Shown here in pieces: positions 1-7,284 of a DNA stretch of 40,146 nucleotides. The notes beneath the pieces are model-generated. The model was not told where the DNA came from. It searched no databases and saw only the letters and a list, made by a program, of their open reading frames with translations. Both the position numbers and the translations under genes were made by a program. The DNA lies in assembly GCA_046306335.1 (NCBI GenBank), contig JBKDXM010000130.1, positions 1-40,146 of the forward strand. The letters run 5' to 3'. Each line of letters begins with the position of its first letter. Position 1 is the stretch's first letter. The DNA comes from UBA2386 sp046306335 (GTDB lineage: Bacteria > Planctomycetota > UBA1135 > UBA2386).

Positions 1-426
1 GCCGGCGCGACGCGCGGCCGACACGAGCGAACCGAGCGCGACGACGTAGCCGGCGACCGAGCCCGACGCGAGGCCGGACGCCGCGAGCTCGTCGCGCCAA
101 CGCCTCACGAGCTCGCCGGCGCGGCCGGCGTCGAGGCCAACGAGCAACCGCAAGCCGGCGGTCGGGTCGGCGGCACCTTCGATCGCCCAAGCGGTGAACC
201 TCGCCAAGCTGCGCCGGTAGGCTCGCCGAGCCGACGGCGACAGCGCCGCGAGCCAGCGCGCGACGAGCTCGGCCGGCTCGACGTCGATGGCCGCAGCAGC
301 GGCAGGACGAAGCGCCGGCAGCGAGCCTCGCTCCGTACCGTAGGCTTCGCGCGCGTTGTCGGAATGGGTGACGGGATGGGTGAAGGCAGCTCGCCTGCCG
401 AGCCTCGTTGCGGTCGCCGGTTCCAT
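1..426 (-). CDS. Tyrosine recombinase (phage integrase family), N-terminal part, cut by window edge
   Basis: The reading frame is open from an ATG at 424-426 to the left edge, giving 142 codons without a stop. Residues about 48-142 look like the SAM-like core-binding domain of tyrosine recombinases. A helix with the pattern LVARWLAALSPSARRAYRRS is followed by LARFTAWAIE, and a later part reads LVRRWRDELAASGLASGSV. That is the usual 'arm wraps DNA' four-helix arrangement. The catalytic domain (R..HxxR..Y) lies outside the window and cannot be checked. The gene is divergent from the formimidoyltransferase gene, with a 59-bp gap. It could be a housekeeping Xer-type protein or the integrase of an element extending left; nothing here decides between them. 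The start could also be an internal codon, because residues 1-45 are not recognisable. Confidence 0.7.
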   Translation of the reverse strand, partial: MEPATATRLGRRAAFTHPVTHSDNAREAYGTERGSLPALRPAAAAAIDVEPAELVARWLAALSPSARRAYRRSLARFTAWAIEGAADPTAGLRLLVGLDAGRAGELVRRWRDELAASGLASGSVAGYVVALGSLVSAARRAG

Positions 427-485
427 CGTAAGGGTAGGTCGGGAAGTCGGTTGCGCGAACTCTGCAAGGCTGCGAAGATGCCGCC

Positions 486-1388
486 ATGCTGATGTTCGTC
501 CCCAACTTCTCCGAAGGCCGCGACCGCGCGCTGGTCGACCGCCTCGTCGCCGCGATGACCGCGGCGCCGGGCGTCCGGTGCCTCGGCGCCGAACTCGACG
601 CCAGCCACAACCGCGCCGTGGTCACGCTGGCCGGCCCGGCGCCGGCGATCGCCGACGCGGCGGTGCTCGGGGCCAAGACGGCGATGGCCGCGATCGACCT
701 GCGCGGTCACAAGGGCGAGCACAAGCGCATGGGCGCGATGGACGTCTGCCCGTTCGTGCCGCTCGCCGGCGCGACGATGGCCGACGCGGTGGCGACCGCG
801 AAGTCGGTCGGCGCGCGCATCGGCCAGGAACTCGGGCTGCCGGTGTTCCTCTACGCGGAAGCCTGCACGCGAGAGTCGCGGCGCGTGCTCGGCAACTTCC
901 GCAACAAGGAGTTCGAGGGCCTGCAGGCGCTGGTCGGCGTCGACCCCGAGTTCATGCCGGACTTCGGCCCGGCGCGGCTGCACCCGACCGCTGGCGCGGT
1001 CGCCGTCGGCGCGCGCAAGTTCCTGATCGCCTACAACGTCAACCTCGCGACCGAGGACGTGCAATTGGCCAAGGACATCGCCAAGGCCGTGCGCGAGAAG
1101 GACGGCGGCTTCAAGAAGGTGCAGGCGATGGGATTCTTCCTCGACGACAAGAAGCTGGCGCAGGTGTCGATGAACCTGCTCGACTTCGAGACGACGTCGC
1201 TGCGCACGGTGTTCGATCGCGTGCAGGAGCTCGCGGCGCAGAGGGGCGTGCAGGTCGCCGAGAGCGAACTGGTCGGGCTCGCGCCGGCGGCCGCGATCGA
1301 CGCGGCGCTTGCCCGGCACATCAAGCTGCCGCGCTTCGATGCGCGCGAGCAGGTGGTCGAGGCGAAGCTCGCGGCGCTCGGCGGCTGA
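486..1388 (+). CDS. ftcD: Glutamate formimidoyltransferase
   Basis: This 300-residue cytoplasmic protein matches the formiminotransferase half of FTCD. It starts LMFVPNFSEGRD, the family's N-terminal signature, and contains HNRAVVTLAG, the GHKGEHKRMGAMDVCPFVPL folate/substrate region and ARKFLIAYNVNL. The enzyme moves the formimino group of N-formimino-L-glutamate (from histidine degradation) to tetrahydrofolate. The length equals the stand-alone transferase; the fused cyclodeaminase domain of the animal enzyme is absent. No other histidine-degradation gene is nearby. The ATG at 486 is the only start that keeps the conserved first strand. No clear Shine-Dalgarno sequence precedes it, and upstream in-frame codons would run into the divergent recombinase. 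Recognition is by motif, without an alignment. Confidence 0.95.
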   Translation: MLMFVPNFSEGRDRALVDRLVAAMTAAPGVRCLGAELDASHNRAVVTLAGPAPAIADAAVLGAKTAMAAIDLRGHKGEHKRMGAMDVCPFVPLAGATMADAVATAKSVGARIGQELGLPVFLYAEACTRESRRVLGNFRNKEFEGLQALVGVDPEFMPDFGPARLHPTAGAVAVGARKFLIAYNVNLATEDVQLAKDIAKAVREKDGGFKKVQAMGFFLDDKKLAQVSMNLLDFETTSLRTVFDRVQELAAQRGVQVAESELVGLAPAAAIDAALARHIKLPRFDAREQVVEAKLAALGG

Positions 1389-1527
1389 CGGCCGGGCCGT
1401 CGCCGCTGCGGGTCGGTCCCGGCGCGTCGGGCAGGGTCGCTTCACTCCGGGCGGGCGGCGGCGCGGACGCGCTGGCGGCCGCCAGGGGCAATCCGGAAGC
1501 CTGCAGCACGCTCTCGTTCCCAGGCGC

Positions 1528-3861
1528 TCAGCGCGCGCGCAACAGCGCGACTTCGAGCGCCTGCGCGAACTCGGCGGCGTCGACGTGGCGGTCTTCGGGC
1601 CGGAACTGCAGCGCCTGGTCGCATACGGCCGCCAGCGCCTTCGGCGCGTGGCGCGCCACGCTGCGCACCGGCGGGATCGGCTGCGCGCGGGCGGCGGCGA
1701 GCCCGGCCGCCAGGTCGGCGTCGCGCGGTGCGCCGTCGGCGCGCGGTGCGCGGCCGGCGAGCAGCCGGAACAGCACGCCCCCGAGCGCGAACACGTCGTC
1801 GCTGCGGCTCGCCGGCCGGCCGGCAGCCTGTTCGGGCGACGCGTACGCAAGCGTGCCGACGAACCCCATGGTCGCGGCGGCGGCACGGCGCGCGATGATC
1901 GATCCGGCCTGCAGCGTCGAGGCGAGTTCCGCCGCCCGGCCAGGCAGCAAGCGTGCGAGTCCCCAGTCGGCGAGGTAGGCGTCCTGGTGCTGGCCGAGCA
2001 CGATGTTGCCCGGCTTGACGTCGCAATGGACGACGCCCTTGGCGTGCGCCCAGGCGAGGCCGCGGCTGGCCTGCAGCAGCAGCGGGGCGGTGAGCCGCCA
2101 GGCATCGTTCGCAGCGGCCGACTGGCTCGCACGCTGTTCGAGGTCGCCGCCGCGGGCGAGCGGCAGCAGCATGCACACGTCGTCGTGCGCCGACAGCGCG
2201 AGGTCGTACGGAACCAGCACGGACGGATGGTCGAGCTGCGCGGCGATGCGGGCTTCGTCGAAGAAGGCATCGATGGCGTCGGGCGACAGCCCGTTCGCGC
2301 CAGCCCGCCGCCGCGACTTGATGGCTACCTTGCGCTGCAGCCGCAGATCGCGGCCGAGGGACAGCCACGCTTCGCCGCCTGCCGCCAAGGCGCCGAGGTC
2401 GTGCACGGACGCCGGCGCGACGCCGAGCTCGGCGATGCGCTGCAGCACCGGATCGCGGGTGGTGCGGTGGCTGCGGTCGGCGGCGACCAGCGTCGCCACC
2501 GTCGCCGCCGCCGGGGCGCGCGCGACCGGCGGCGGCGGCGCTGCGACCCGTTCGCGGGCCGCGCCGAGCCAACGTCGCGCCGCGGCCAGCGCGCCCGCCA
2601 GCCGCGAGCGCGCGCGCCCCGGCGCCGGGGCGCGCCCGTCGAGCCAGGCGACGAGGTCGGCGCGCAACCGCGCCATCGATTCCTGCCGCAGCAGCGGATC
2701 GTTCGCCATCGCCCGCTGGGCCACGGCGGCGAGTCCCGGGTCGCGCCGCATCGCCGCGTCAGCATGTTCCCCTGGCGCGGCGGCCGCGAGGATGCGGTGC
2801 AGGATGGCGCCGACCGAGTAGACGTCGGCCAGCGGACCCGCGTGGCCGCGCCATTGCTCGGGGGCCGCGTACCCATGCGTGCCCATCGGTCGCGCCTCCA
2901 GCTCGGCGTCGCGGTCGCTGACGGCGACCGACGCGCCGCTCGCCGCCGAGTCGGCGCGATGCAGCAGCGCCAGCCCCCAGTCGATCAGGCAGGCTTCGCC
3001 GAAGCGGCCGACCATGACGTTCGACGGCTTGACGTCGCGGTGCACGACCTGCTTGGCGTGCGCGTGGTCGAGCGCGCTCGCCACGTCGACGACGACGCGC
3101 ACGAGGCGCACCAGCGGCCAGGACGGATCGCCGGCCTCGTGGCGCGCGATCAGCTCGTCGAGCGAGTCGCCGCGCACGTACCGCATGGTGAAGAACGGCA
3201 CGCCCAGCTCGGTGACGCCGACGTCGTGCACCGGCGGGATCGCCGGGTGCGCGAGCTGTGCTGCCGACTGCGCCTCGTCGAGGAAACGGTGGACGAGCTC
3301 GGGATGGATCTGCAGCAGCGATGCGCCATGCCGGGCGCCGATCGTCTTGCGGGCGACCTTGCGGCCGAGCAGCTCGTCGTGCGCCAGTTCGAGCGTGCCG
3401 AAGCCGCCGCCGCCGAGGCGCCCCAGCGCCGTGTAGCGCCGTCGATGGCGCTCCGGCGCCCACAAACGCCGCAAGCGCCGCAGCATGTCCTCGCCCTGGC
3501 GTCGGGCGTCGCCGGCGGTGGCCAACCAGGACGCGATGGCGCGCACGCGGCGGCTGCGTTCGGGATCGCCGCCGCCGAGCCCGGCCAGCGCGGCTTCGAC
3601 CGTGCCCTCGGGCGCGCCGAGCAGGATGGCGTAGATCGCCGGTTCGTCGGCGTCGGGCGGCGGCGGCAGCGCCGCGGCCGACGTGTCGCGCAGGTAGGTC
3701 GAACCGCCCGCCGCCAGCGCGACCAGTTCGAGCAACTCGTCGCGCAGCGGCGGATCGTCGGCGGCCTGCGCCCGCACGTACGGCGCGCGCGCGTCGGGCG
3801 GCAGGTCGAGAGCGGCGTCGAACACTTCGCGTCGCCGCAGTCGTCGCGCGGCGTCGCTCAT
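1528..3861 (-). CDS. Tandem serine/threonine protein kinase (two kinase domains)
   Basis: This 777-residue protein has two eukaryotic-like kinase domains. An N-terminal helical part (1-60) carries the 'LPPDARAPYV...LRDELLEL' pattern common before planctomycete kinases. Kinase 1 (about 143-405) has a glycine loop GRLGGGGFG (147-155), lysine 172, glutamate 196, HRD 274-276 with KPSN, DWG 294-296 in place of DFG, and AAPEQ. Kinase 2 (about 485-777) has a poor glycine loop, VAIK lysine 515, glutamate 536, HCD 612-614 with KPGN, DWG 632-634 and ASPEQ. No transmembrane segment is evident between or after the domains, so it is probably cytosolic. The ATG overlaps the stop of the upstream sigma factor gene (ATGA at 3858-3861), so the two are translationally coupled. 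The targets are unknown; regulation of the partner sigma factor by phosphorylation is the simplest inference. Confidence 0.9.
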   Translation of the reverse strand: MSDAARRLRRREVFDAALDLPPDARAPYVRAQAADDPPLRDELLELVALAAGGSTYLRDTSAAALPPPPDADEPAIYAILLGAPEGTVEAALAGLGGGDPERSRRVRAIASWLATAGDARRQGEDMLRRLRRLWAPERHRRRYTALGRLGGGGFGTLELAHDELLGRKVARKTIGARHGASLLQIHPELVHRFLDEAQSAAQLAHPAIPPVHDVGVTELGVPFFTMRYVRGDSLDELIARHEAGDPSWPLVRLVRVVVDVASALDHAHAKQVVHRDVKPSNVMVGRFGEACLIDWGLALLHRADSAASGASVAVSDRDAELEARPMGTHGYAAPEQWRGHAGPLADVYSVGAILHRILAAAAPGEHADAAMRRDPGLAAVAQRAMANDPLLRQESMARLRADLVAWLDGRAPAPGRARSRLAGALAAARRWLGAARERVAAPPPPVARAPAAATVATLVAADRSHRTTRDPVLQRIAELGVAPASVHDLGALAAGGEAWLSLGRDLRLQRKVAIKSRRRAGANGLSPDAIDAFFDEARIAAQLDHPSVLVPYDLALSAHDDVCMLLPLARGGDLEQRASQSAAANDAWRLTAPLLLQASRGLAWAHAKGVVHCDVKPGNIVLGQHQDAYLADWGLARLLPGRAAELASTLQAGSIIARRAAAATMGFVGTLAYASPEQAAGRPASRSDDVFALGGVLFRLLAGRAPRADGAPRDADLAAGLAAARAQPIPPVRSVARHAPKALAAVCDQALQFRPEDRHVDAAEFAQALEVALLRAR

Positions 3862-4412
3862 CCGAGCCGCTGCCGCAGCATCGCCTTGGCCAGCGCCCAC
3901 TGCCGGTCGACCGAGCGCGCCGACGTGCCGAGCAACTGCGCGCACTCGGGCACCGACAGGTCGGCGAAGACGCGCAGGTCGATCAGCTCGGCCAGTTCGG
4001 CGTCCTCGGCGCGGATCGACTCGATCGCGTCGTGCACGTCGAGGGTGTCGCGCGCGTCGCCGTCGAGCGCGATCTGCGAGTGCAGCGGCTCGTGCTGCGC
4101 CGCGCCGCCGCGCTTCTGGCGGCCCTGCGCGCGCAGGCGCGCGATCAGCGCATCGCGGCAGGCGGCGCCGATGCAGGCGCGCAGCAGCGTGTCGGGTCGG
4201 TCGCCGAGCAGCGAGCGCCTGGCTGCCTCGCGCTGGTGTTCCTCGCGATCGAGTTCGAGGAAGGCGTCGTGCAGCACCTCGGTCGGAGTCACCTTCGCGC
4301 GGGCGGCGGCCTGCGTCCGCCGGTGCACGACGCGCGCAGCGACCTGCAGCAGCTGCGGATAGGCCGCGGCGATGCGATCCCGCAGGCTTGGACGCGAGGG
4401 CGACGGCTCCAT
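3858..4412 (-). CDS. ECF-type RNA polymerase sigma factor
   Basis: This 184-residue protein has region 2 near residues 8-75 (helix VTPTEVLHDAFLELDRE) and region 4 near 125-184. The second part contains ELIDLRVFADLSVPECAQLL followed by a helix-turn-helix, GTSARSVDRQWALAKAMLR. This is the family usual in planctomycetes, where the gene sits directly before a kinase gene. The ATG at 4410-4412 was chosen because it begins just before the first conserved helix. The frame stays open 69 codons further upstream, but that part is arginine/proline-rich and lies in the intergenic space. The end overlaps the kinase start by 4 bp. No anti-sigma factor gene is adjacent, which fits control by the coupled kinase; this is inference. 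Confidence 0.88.
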   Translation of the reverse strand: MEPSPSRPSLRDRIAAAYPQLLQVAARVVHRRTQAAARAKVTPTEVLHDAFLELDREEHQREAARRSLLGDRPDTLLRACIGAACRDALIARLRAQGRQKRGGAAQHEPLHSQIALDGDARDTLDVHDAIESIRAEDAELAELIDLRVFADLSVPECAQLLGTSARSVDRQWALAKAMLRQRLG

Positions 4413-4611
4413 GCCGCCACGGTAGCGCGCGGGGCACGCCGCGGCAGTCGCCGGCGGCGCACGCCGCCGCAGCCGTTGACGACCTGGAGCGCAAGGCGAT
4501 GTTCGCCAACGGCTCGCAGCCATCTGCCTGCAATCGTGGCGCGGTCCGCGCAGCGCTGGCGGGGCGGTGACGTGCCGCGGCCATCGCCGCGACCCGAACC
4601 CTCGAACCCAC

Positions 4612-5058
4612 ATGAACACGTTGCCCAGCTTCGTCCTTCACGTCCTTCGCATCGGCGCGGTCGCCGCCGCGCTCGTCGCCGGCTACGAATGGTGCATCCG
4701 CACGGCGGCGGCGTGGATCGGCGTCGCCGTGCTGCCGGCGGGCGCCGTGCTCGCGACGCTGGCGTGGTCCGCGATGGCGGTGCTCGCCATCGGTCCGCTC
4801 GCGCGCAGCCAGGCCGAGCGCATCGGCCTCGGCGCGCTGGTCCTGTTGCTCGCGGTCCGCGGCGGCCTGGAAGCCGTGACCGGCGCGTTCCTCGGCGGCG
4901 TGTCGCCGATGCTCGTCGGCGCCACGGTCGGCGTCGTCGCCACGGTCGTCAGCGACGGCCTGCCGGCGCTGCCGCGGCCGCGGCGCGCCCTGCGGCGGCT
5001 GGCACCGCTGGTGACGCCGCCCAGTTCGCTCGGGCCGACGCTTCGCCGTGCGTCGTGA
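4612..5058 (+). CDS. Small integral membrane protein of unknown function
   Basis: A 148-residue hydrophobic protein with about four membrane segments, near residues 8-27, 34-60, 72-86 and 92-112, and a basic, proline-rich C-terminal tail. The ATG at 4612 is preferred over an in-frame ACG/ATG-like region 15 codons upstream because the upstream stretch is charged and arginine-rich. No family was recognised. It is divergent from the ECF sigma factor gene (199 bp between), so the two could share a regulatory region. The coding assignment rests on the long uninterrupted hydrophobic pattern and the strong third-position GC preference. Confidence 0.6.
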   Translation: MNTLPSFVLHVLRIGAVAAALVAGYEWCIRTAAAWIGVAVLPAGAVLATLAWSAMAVLAIGPLARSQAERIGLGALVLLLAVRGGLEAVTGAFLGGVSPMLVGATVGVVATVVSDGLPALPRPRRALRRLAPLVTPPSSLGPTLRRAS

Positions 5059-5359
5059 TGCGTTGCCGTACGCGCTGCCCACCGTACGCGCCGATCGCAG
5101 GATGTTCCTGCCATCGGCGCGGGGTCGTTTGCGGGCGTGCCTCGCGGCTGCTGCCGCGAACTCACGCGTCGCCGCCGGGCGCTGCCGGCGCGCGGCGGAC
5201 GCCGTTCGGAATTCCGCTTGGATCGCTGGCGCGAACCGCGGCTGGCTGGCGGGGGACTGGCGAGCGGAGGCGCGTGCCACCGCAGGTTCCCAACCCCCTG
5301 GTTGGGTGTCGCCCGCCGCCGGCCCAGCCGACCGGCGGGCCAGACGTGAGGAACGTCCC
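5059..5359. other. Intergenic stretch with two hairpins, no gene seen
   Basis: About 300 bp between the small membrane protein gene and the secreted protein gene at 5360. Open frames cross it on both strands, but they have arginine-rich composition and no recognisable protein features. The last 70 bp contain two strong inverted repeats described separately. No promoter hexamers stand out. Confidence 0.5.
5289..5340 (+). promoter_or_regulatory. Two consecutive hairpins in the 5' leader of the 5360 gene
   Basis: Hairpin 1 at 5289-5306 pairs CCCAACC with GGTTGGG (7 bp, loop CCCT). Hairpin 2 at 5311-5340 pairs GCCCGCCG with CGGCGGGC (8 bp, 14-nt loop). Six bases after hairpin 2 comes the Shine-Dalgarno-like GAGG of the next gene. 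Neither hairpin is followed by a T tract, so a leader structure is as likely as a terminator of the upstream gene. Confidence 0.45.
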
Positions 5360-5974
5360 GTGCCGACCATCCATCTCGCCGTTTCGTTCGCCCTCGCCGC
5401 CGTTGCCGCTGCCGCGGCCCCGCCGCAGCAGCTGCTGCAGGCCGAGCTCGGCATCGCCCAGCGCCCGGGCAAGATCGACTTCACGCTGGCGGTGGCGCGC
5501 CGCCCCGAGGTCGGCGTGTTCATCGAGCGGCCCGACGGCGGTGCGGCGGCGGCCGTCGTCGCCACCAAGCCGTGCGTCCCGGCCGTCGATGCGGACCTGG
5601 CGCCGGCCGCGGCGACGGGCGCGCGCCCCCCGCCGCTGCCGCCCGCGAAGCCGCAGCGCGACGGCCCGACCTGCCCCGGAGGCGTGCCGATTCCCGCCGC
5701 GCCGTCCCTCGCCGGTGCGCCGGCCCTGCTGGTCGCATCGCTGTCGCCGCGGCTGGCGCACTTCGTCGACCTGCTGCCGCCGCCGCTCGCCGGTGGCGTC
5801 GTGCTGGACGTGCGCTCGCTCGATGCCGACGGCCTCGCCGTGGTGTCGCGCTACGCCGCCGAGTTTCCGGCCGGGATCCCGCTGTACGCGCAGGCCGTGG
5901 CGCTGGTCGATTGCCCGAGCCTCGCGTCCGACAGGCGGCGCTTCACCGGCGCCGGCCGTCGCGCCGGCCGATGA
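5360..5974 (+). CDS. Secreted protein of unknown function
   Basis: The start is taken as GTG 5360-5362. It has a GAGGA Shine-Dalgarno sequence about 8 nt upstream and is followed at once by a signal peptide (TIHLAVSFALAAVAAAAAPP). In-frame codons upstream run through the hairpin region and are not protein-like. The mature part is about 185 residues. The N-terminal half (GIAQRPGKIDFTLAVARRP) is unknown, followed by a Pro/Ala-rich linker. The C-terminal part, with VVLDVRSLDADGLAVVSRY and FPAGIPLYAQAVALV, resembles the last strands of a module common at the ends of secreted proteins in this kind of genome. It converges with the protease gene, 34 bp away. No function can be assigned. Confidence 0.6.
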   Translation: MPTIHLAVSFALAAVAAAAAPPQQLLQAELGIAQRPGKIDFTLAVARRPEVGVFIERPDGGAAAAVVATKPCVPAVDADLAPAAATGARPPPLPPAKPQRDGPTCPGGVPIPAAPSLAGAPALLVASLSPRLAHFVDLLPPPLAGGVVLDVRSLDADGLAVVSRYAAEFPAGIPLYAQAVALVDCPSLASDRRRFTGAGRRAGR

Positions 5975-6008
5975 CCGACCGGCCCTGGCGCGCGCGCGGC
6001 GGCGCGGA

Positions 6009-7181
6009 TCACGAGCCGGAGCGCAGCCCTTCGCCTGCCGCCGTCAACTTCACCGTCAGGTCGACGGCCTGCGGCTGCTCCGGCAGGCCGCGCACGACGG
6101 TGACCTTCGCCGTGTCGCCGGGCTTGCGGCCGGCGAGCAGCCGGGGCAGTTCGTCGAAGGTGCGCAGCGGCTTGCCGTCGATCGCGACCAGCACGTCGCC
6201 GTACTGTTCGATGACGTCGCCGCGTGCCGTCGTCGTGATGCGGAACGGCCGCAAGCCCGCCGCCGCGGCGCCGTAGCCATCGACGACCTCGGTCACGATC
6301 GCGCCCGCGGCGTAGCCGAGGTCGCCGTCGAGCCGGTAGCTGGTGTACTGCGTCCTCACGCCGAGGATCGCCGTCGTCGACTTGCCGCCGAGCAGGCGCG
6401 GCACGATCTCGTTGACCAGGTCGACCGGCACGGCGAAGCCGATGCCGGCATTGGCGCCGCTCGGCGAGTAGATCGCCGTGGTGACGCCTACGAGGCGGCC
6501 GGCGGAGTCGAGCAGCGGCCCGCCCGAGTTGCCTGGGTTGATCGCGGCGTCGACCTGGATCAGGCCGTGCATCAGGCCGCCGTCGGGTTTCTCCAGGCTG
6601 CGTTCGAGCGCGCTGACGATGCCGGTGGTCATCGTCTGGTCGAAGCCGAACGGATTGCCGATCGCGATCGCGGTCTGACCGACCTTGAGGTCCGCCGAGG
6701 CGCCGACGGCGAGCGGCACGAGTTCGCCGACCCCGCCGCGCAAGCGCAGCACCGCGAGGTCGTGCGCCGGCGACGACGCCAGCACGTCGGCGCGGAAGTT
6801 GCGCCCGCCGACGCTGACCTGCACCTCGGTGGCGTTCTCGACGACATGGTGGTTGGTGACGACCGTACCGGCGCGGTCCCAGACGAAGCCGCTGCCGGAG
6901 CCGCGCTGCTCGGCGACGCGGCCCCAACCGGTGCGCACGAGCGCCGACGTGTTGATGTGCGCGACCGACGGCGAGCAGCGCTGGAACACCTCGACGAACG
7001 TCTGTTCCATGCCGGCGAGGTCGCCGCGCGGCGTCACCGTGCGCGGTTCGCCGCGCGGTGCTGGCGTGAAGTAGCCGCCGCGGTCGAGCGCCAGGTAGAC
7101 GGCGAGCGCGAAGGCGGCGCCGGCGACGACCAGCGGCAGCGAACTGGGACGGCGGGACGGGAACGGCGTGTAGGCGGTCAT
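6009..7181 (-). CDS. HtrA/DegP-type serine protease with one PDZ domain, membrane-anchored
   Basis: This 390-residue protein has a short cytoplasmic N-terminus and a single membrane helix at about 15-32, so the protease part is probably in the periplasm. The trypsin-like domain (about 58-265) shows the full catalytic triad: His112 in TNHHVV, Asp141 in HDLAVL and Ser219 in INPGNSGGP. GNPFGF and GFAVPV are further family signatures. One PDZ domain follows (about 275-380), containing GDVLVAIDGKPLRTFDEL. One PDZ plus an anchor is the DegS-like layout, but the family members overlap, so no symbol is given. It lies 103 bp downstream of the pyruvate dehydrogenase gene on the same strand and may be cotranscribed. 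The role would be protein quality control or envelope stress signalling. Confidence 0.93.
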   Translation of the reverse strand: MTAYTPFPSRRPSSLPLVVAGAAFALAVYLALDRGGYFTPAPRGEPRTVTPRGDLAGMEQTFVEVFQRCSPSVAHINTSALVRTGWGRVAEQRGSGSGFVWDRAGTVVTNHHVVENATEVQVSVGGRNFRADVLASSPAHDLAVLRLRGGVGELVPLAVGASADLKVGQTAIAIGNPFGFDQTMTTGIVSALERSLEKPDGGLMHGLIQVDAAINPGNSGGPLLDSAGRLVGVTTAIYSPSGANAGIGFAVPVDLVNEIVPRLLGGKSTTAILGVRTQYTSYRLDGDLGYAAGAIVTEVVDGYGAAAAGLRPFRITTTARGDVIEQYGDVLVAIDGKPLRTFDELPRLLAGRKPGDTAKVTVVRGLPEQPQAVDLTVKLTAAGEGLRSGS

Positions 7182-7284
7182 CGCGGGAGCGCGTCGGGTG
7201 GACGGGGCGGGCCGCCGCCTGCCGGTCGCAGGCGCGCCGGCGCGCGGCGGCCCCCGGGCCGGTGGTCGGTTTTCGTCGCGGCGG

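Noticed and set aside
4683..5165. 160-codon minus-strand frame across the membrane protein gene
   Set aside because: Ser/Thr/Arg-rich antisense shadow of a hydrophobic gene that has a better start and composition.
1528..5568. A 1346-codon version of the kinase extending through the sigma factor region
   Set aside because: The upstream part is a shadow of the sigma factor gene in another frame; the ATGA overlap gives a clear start at 3861.
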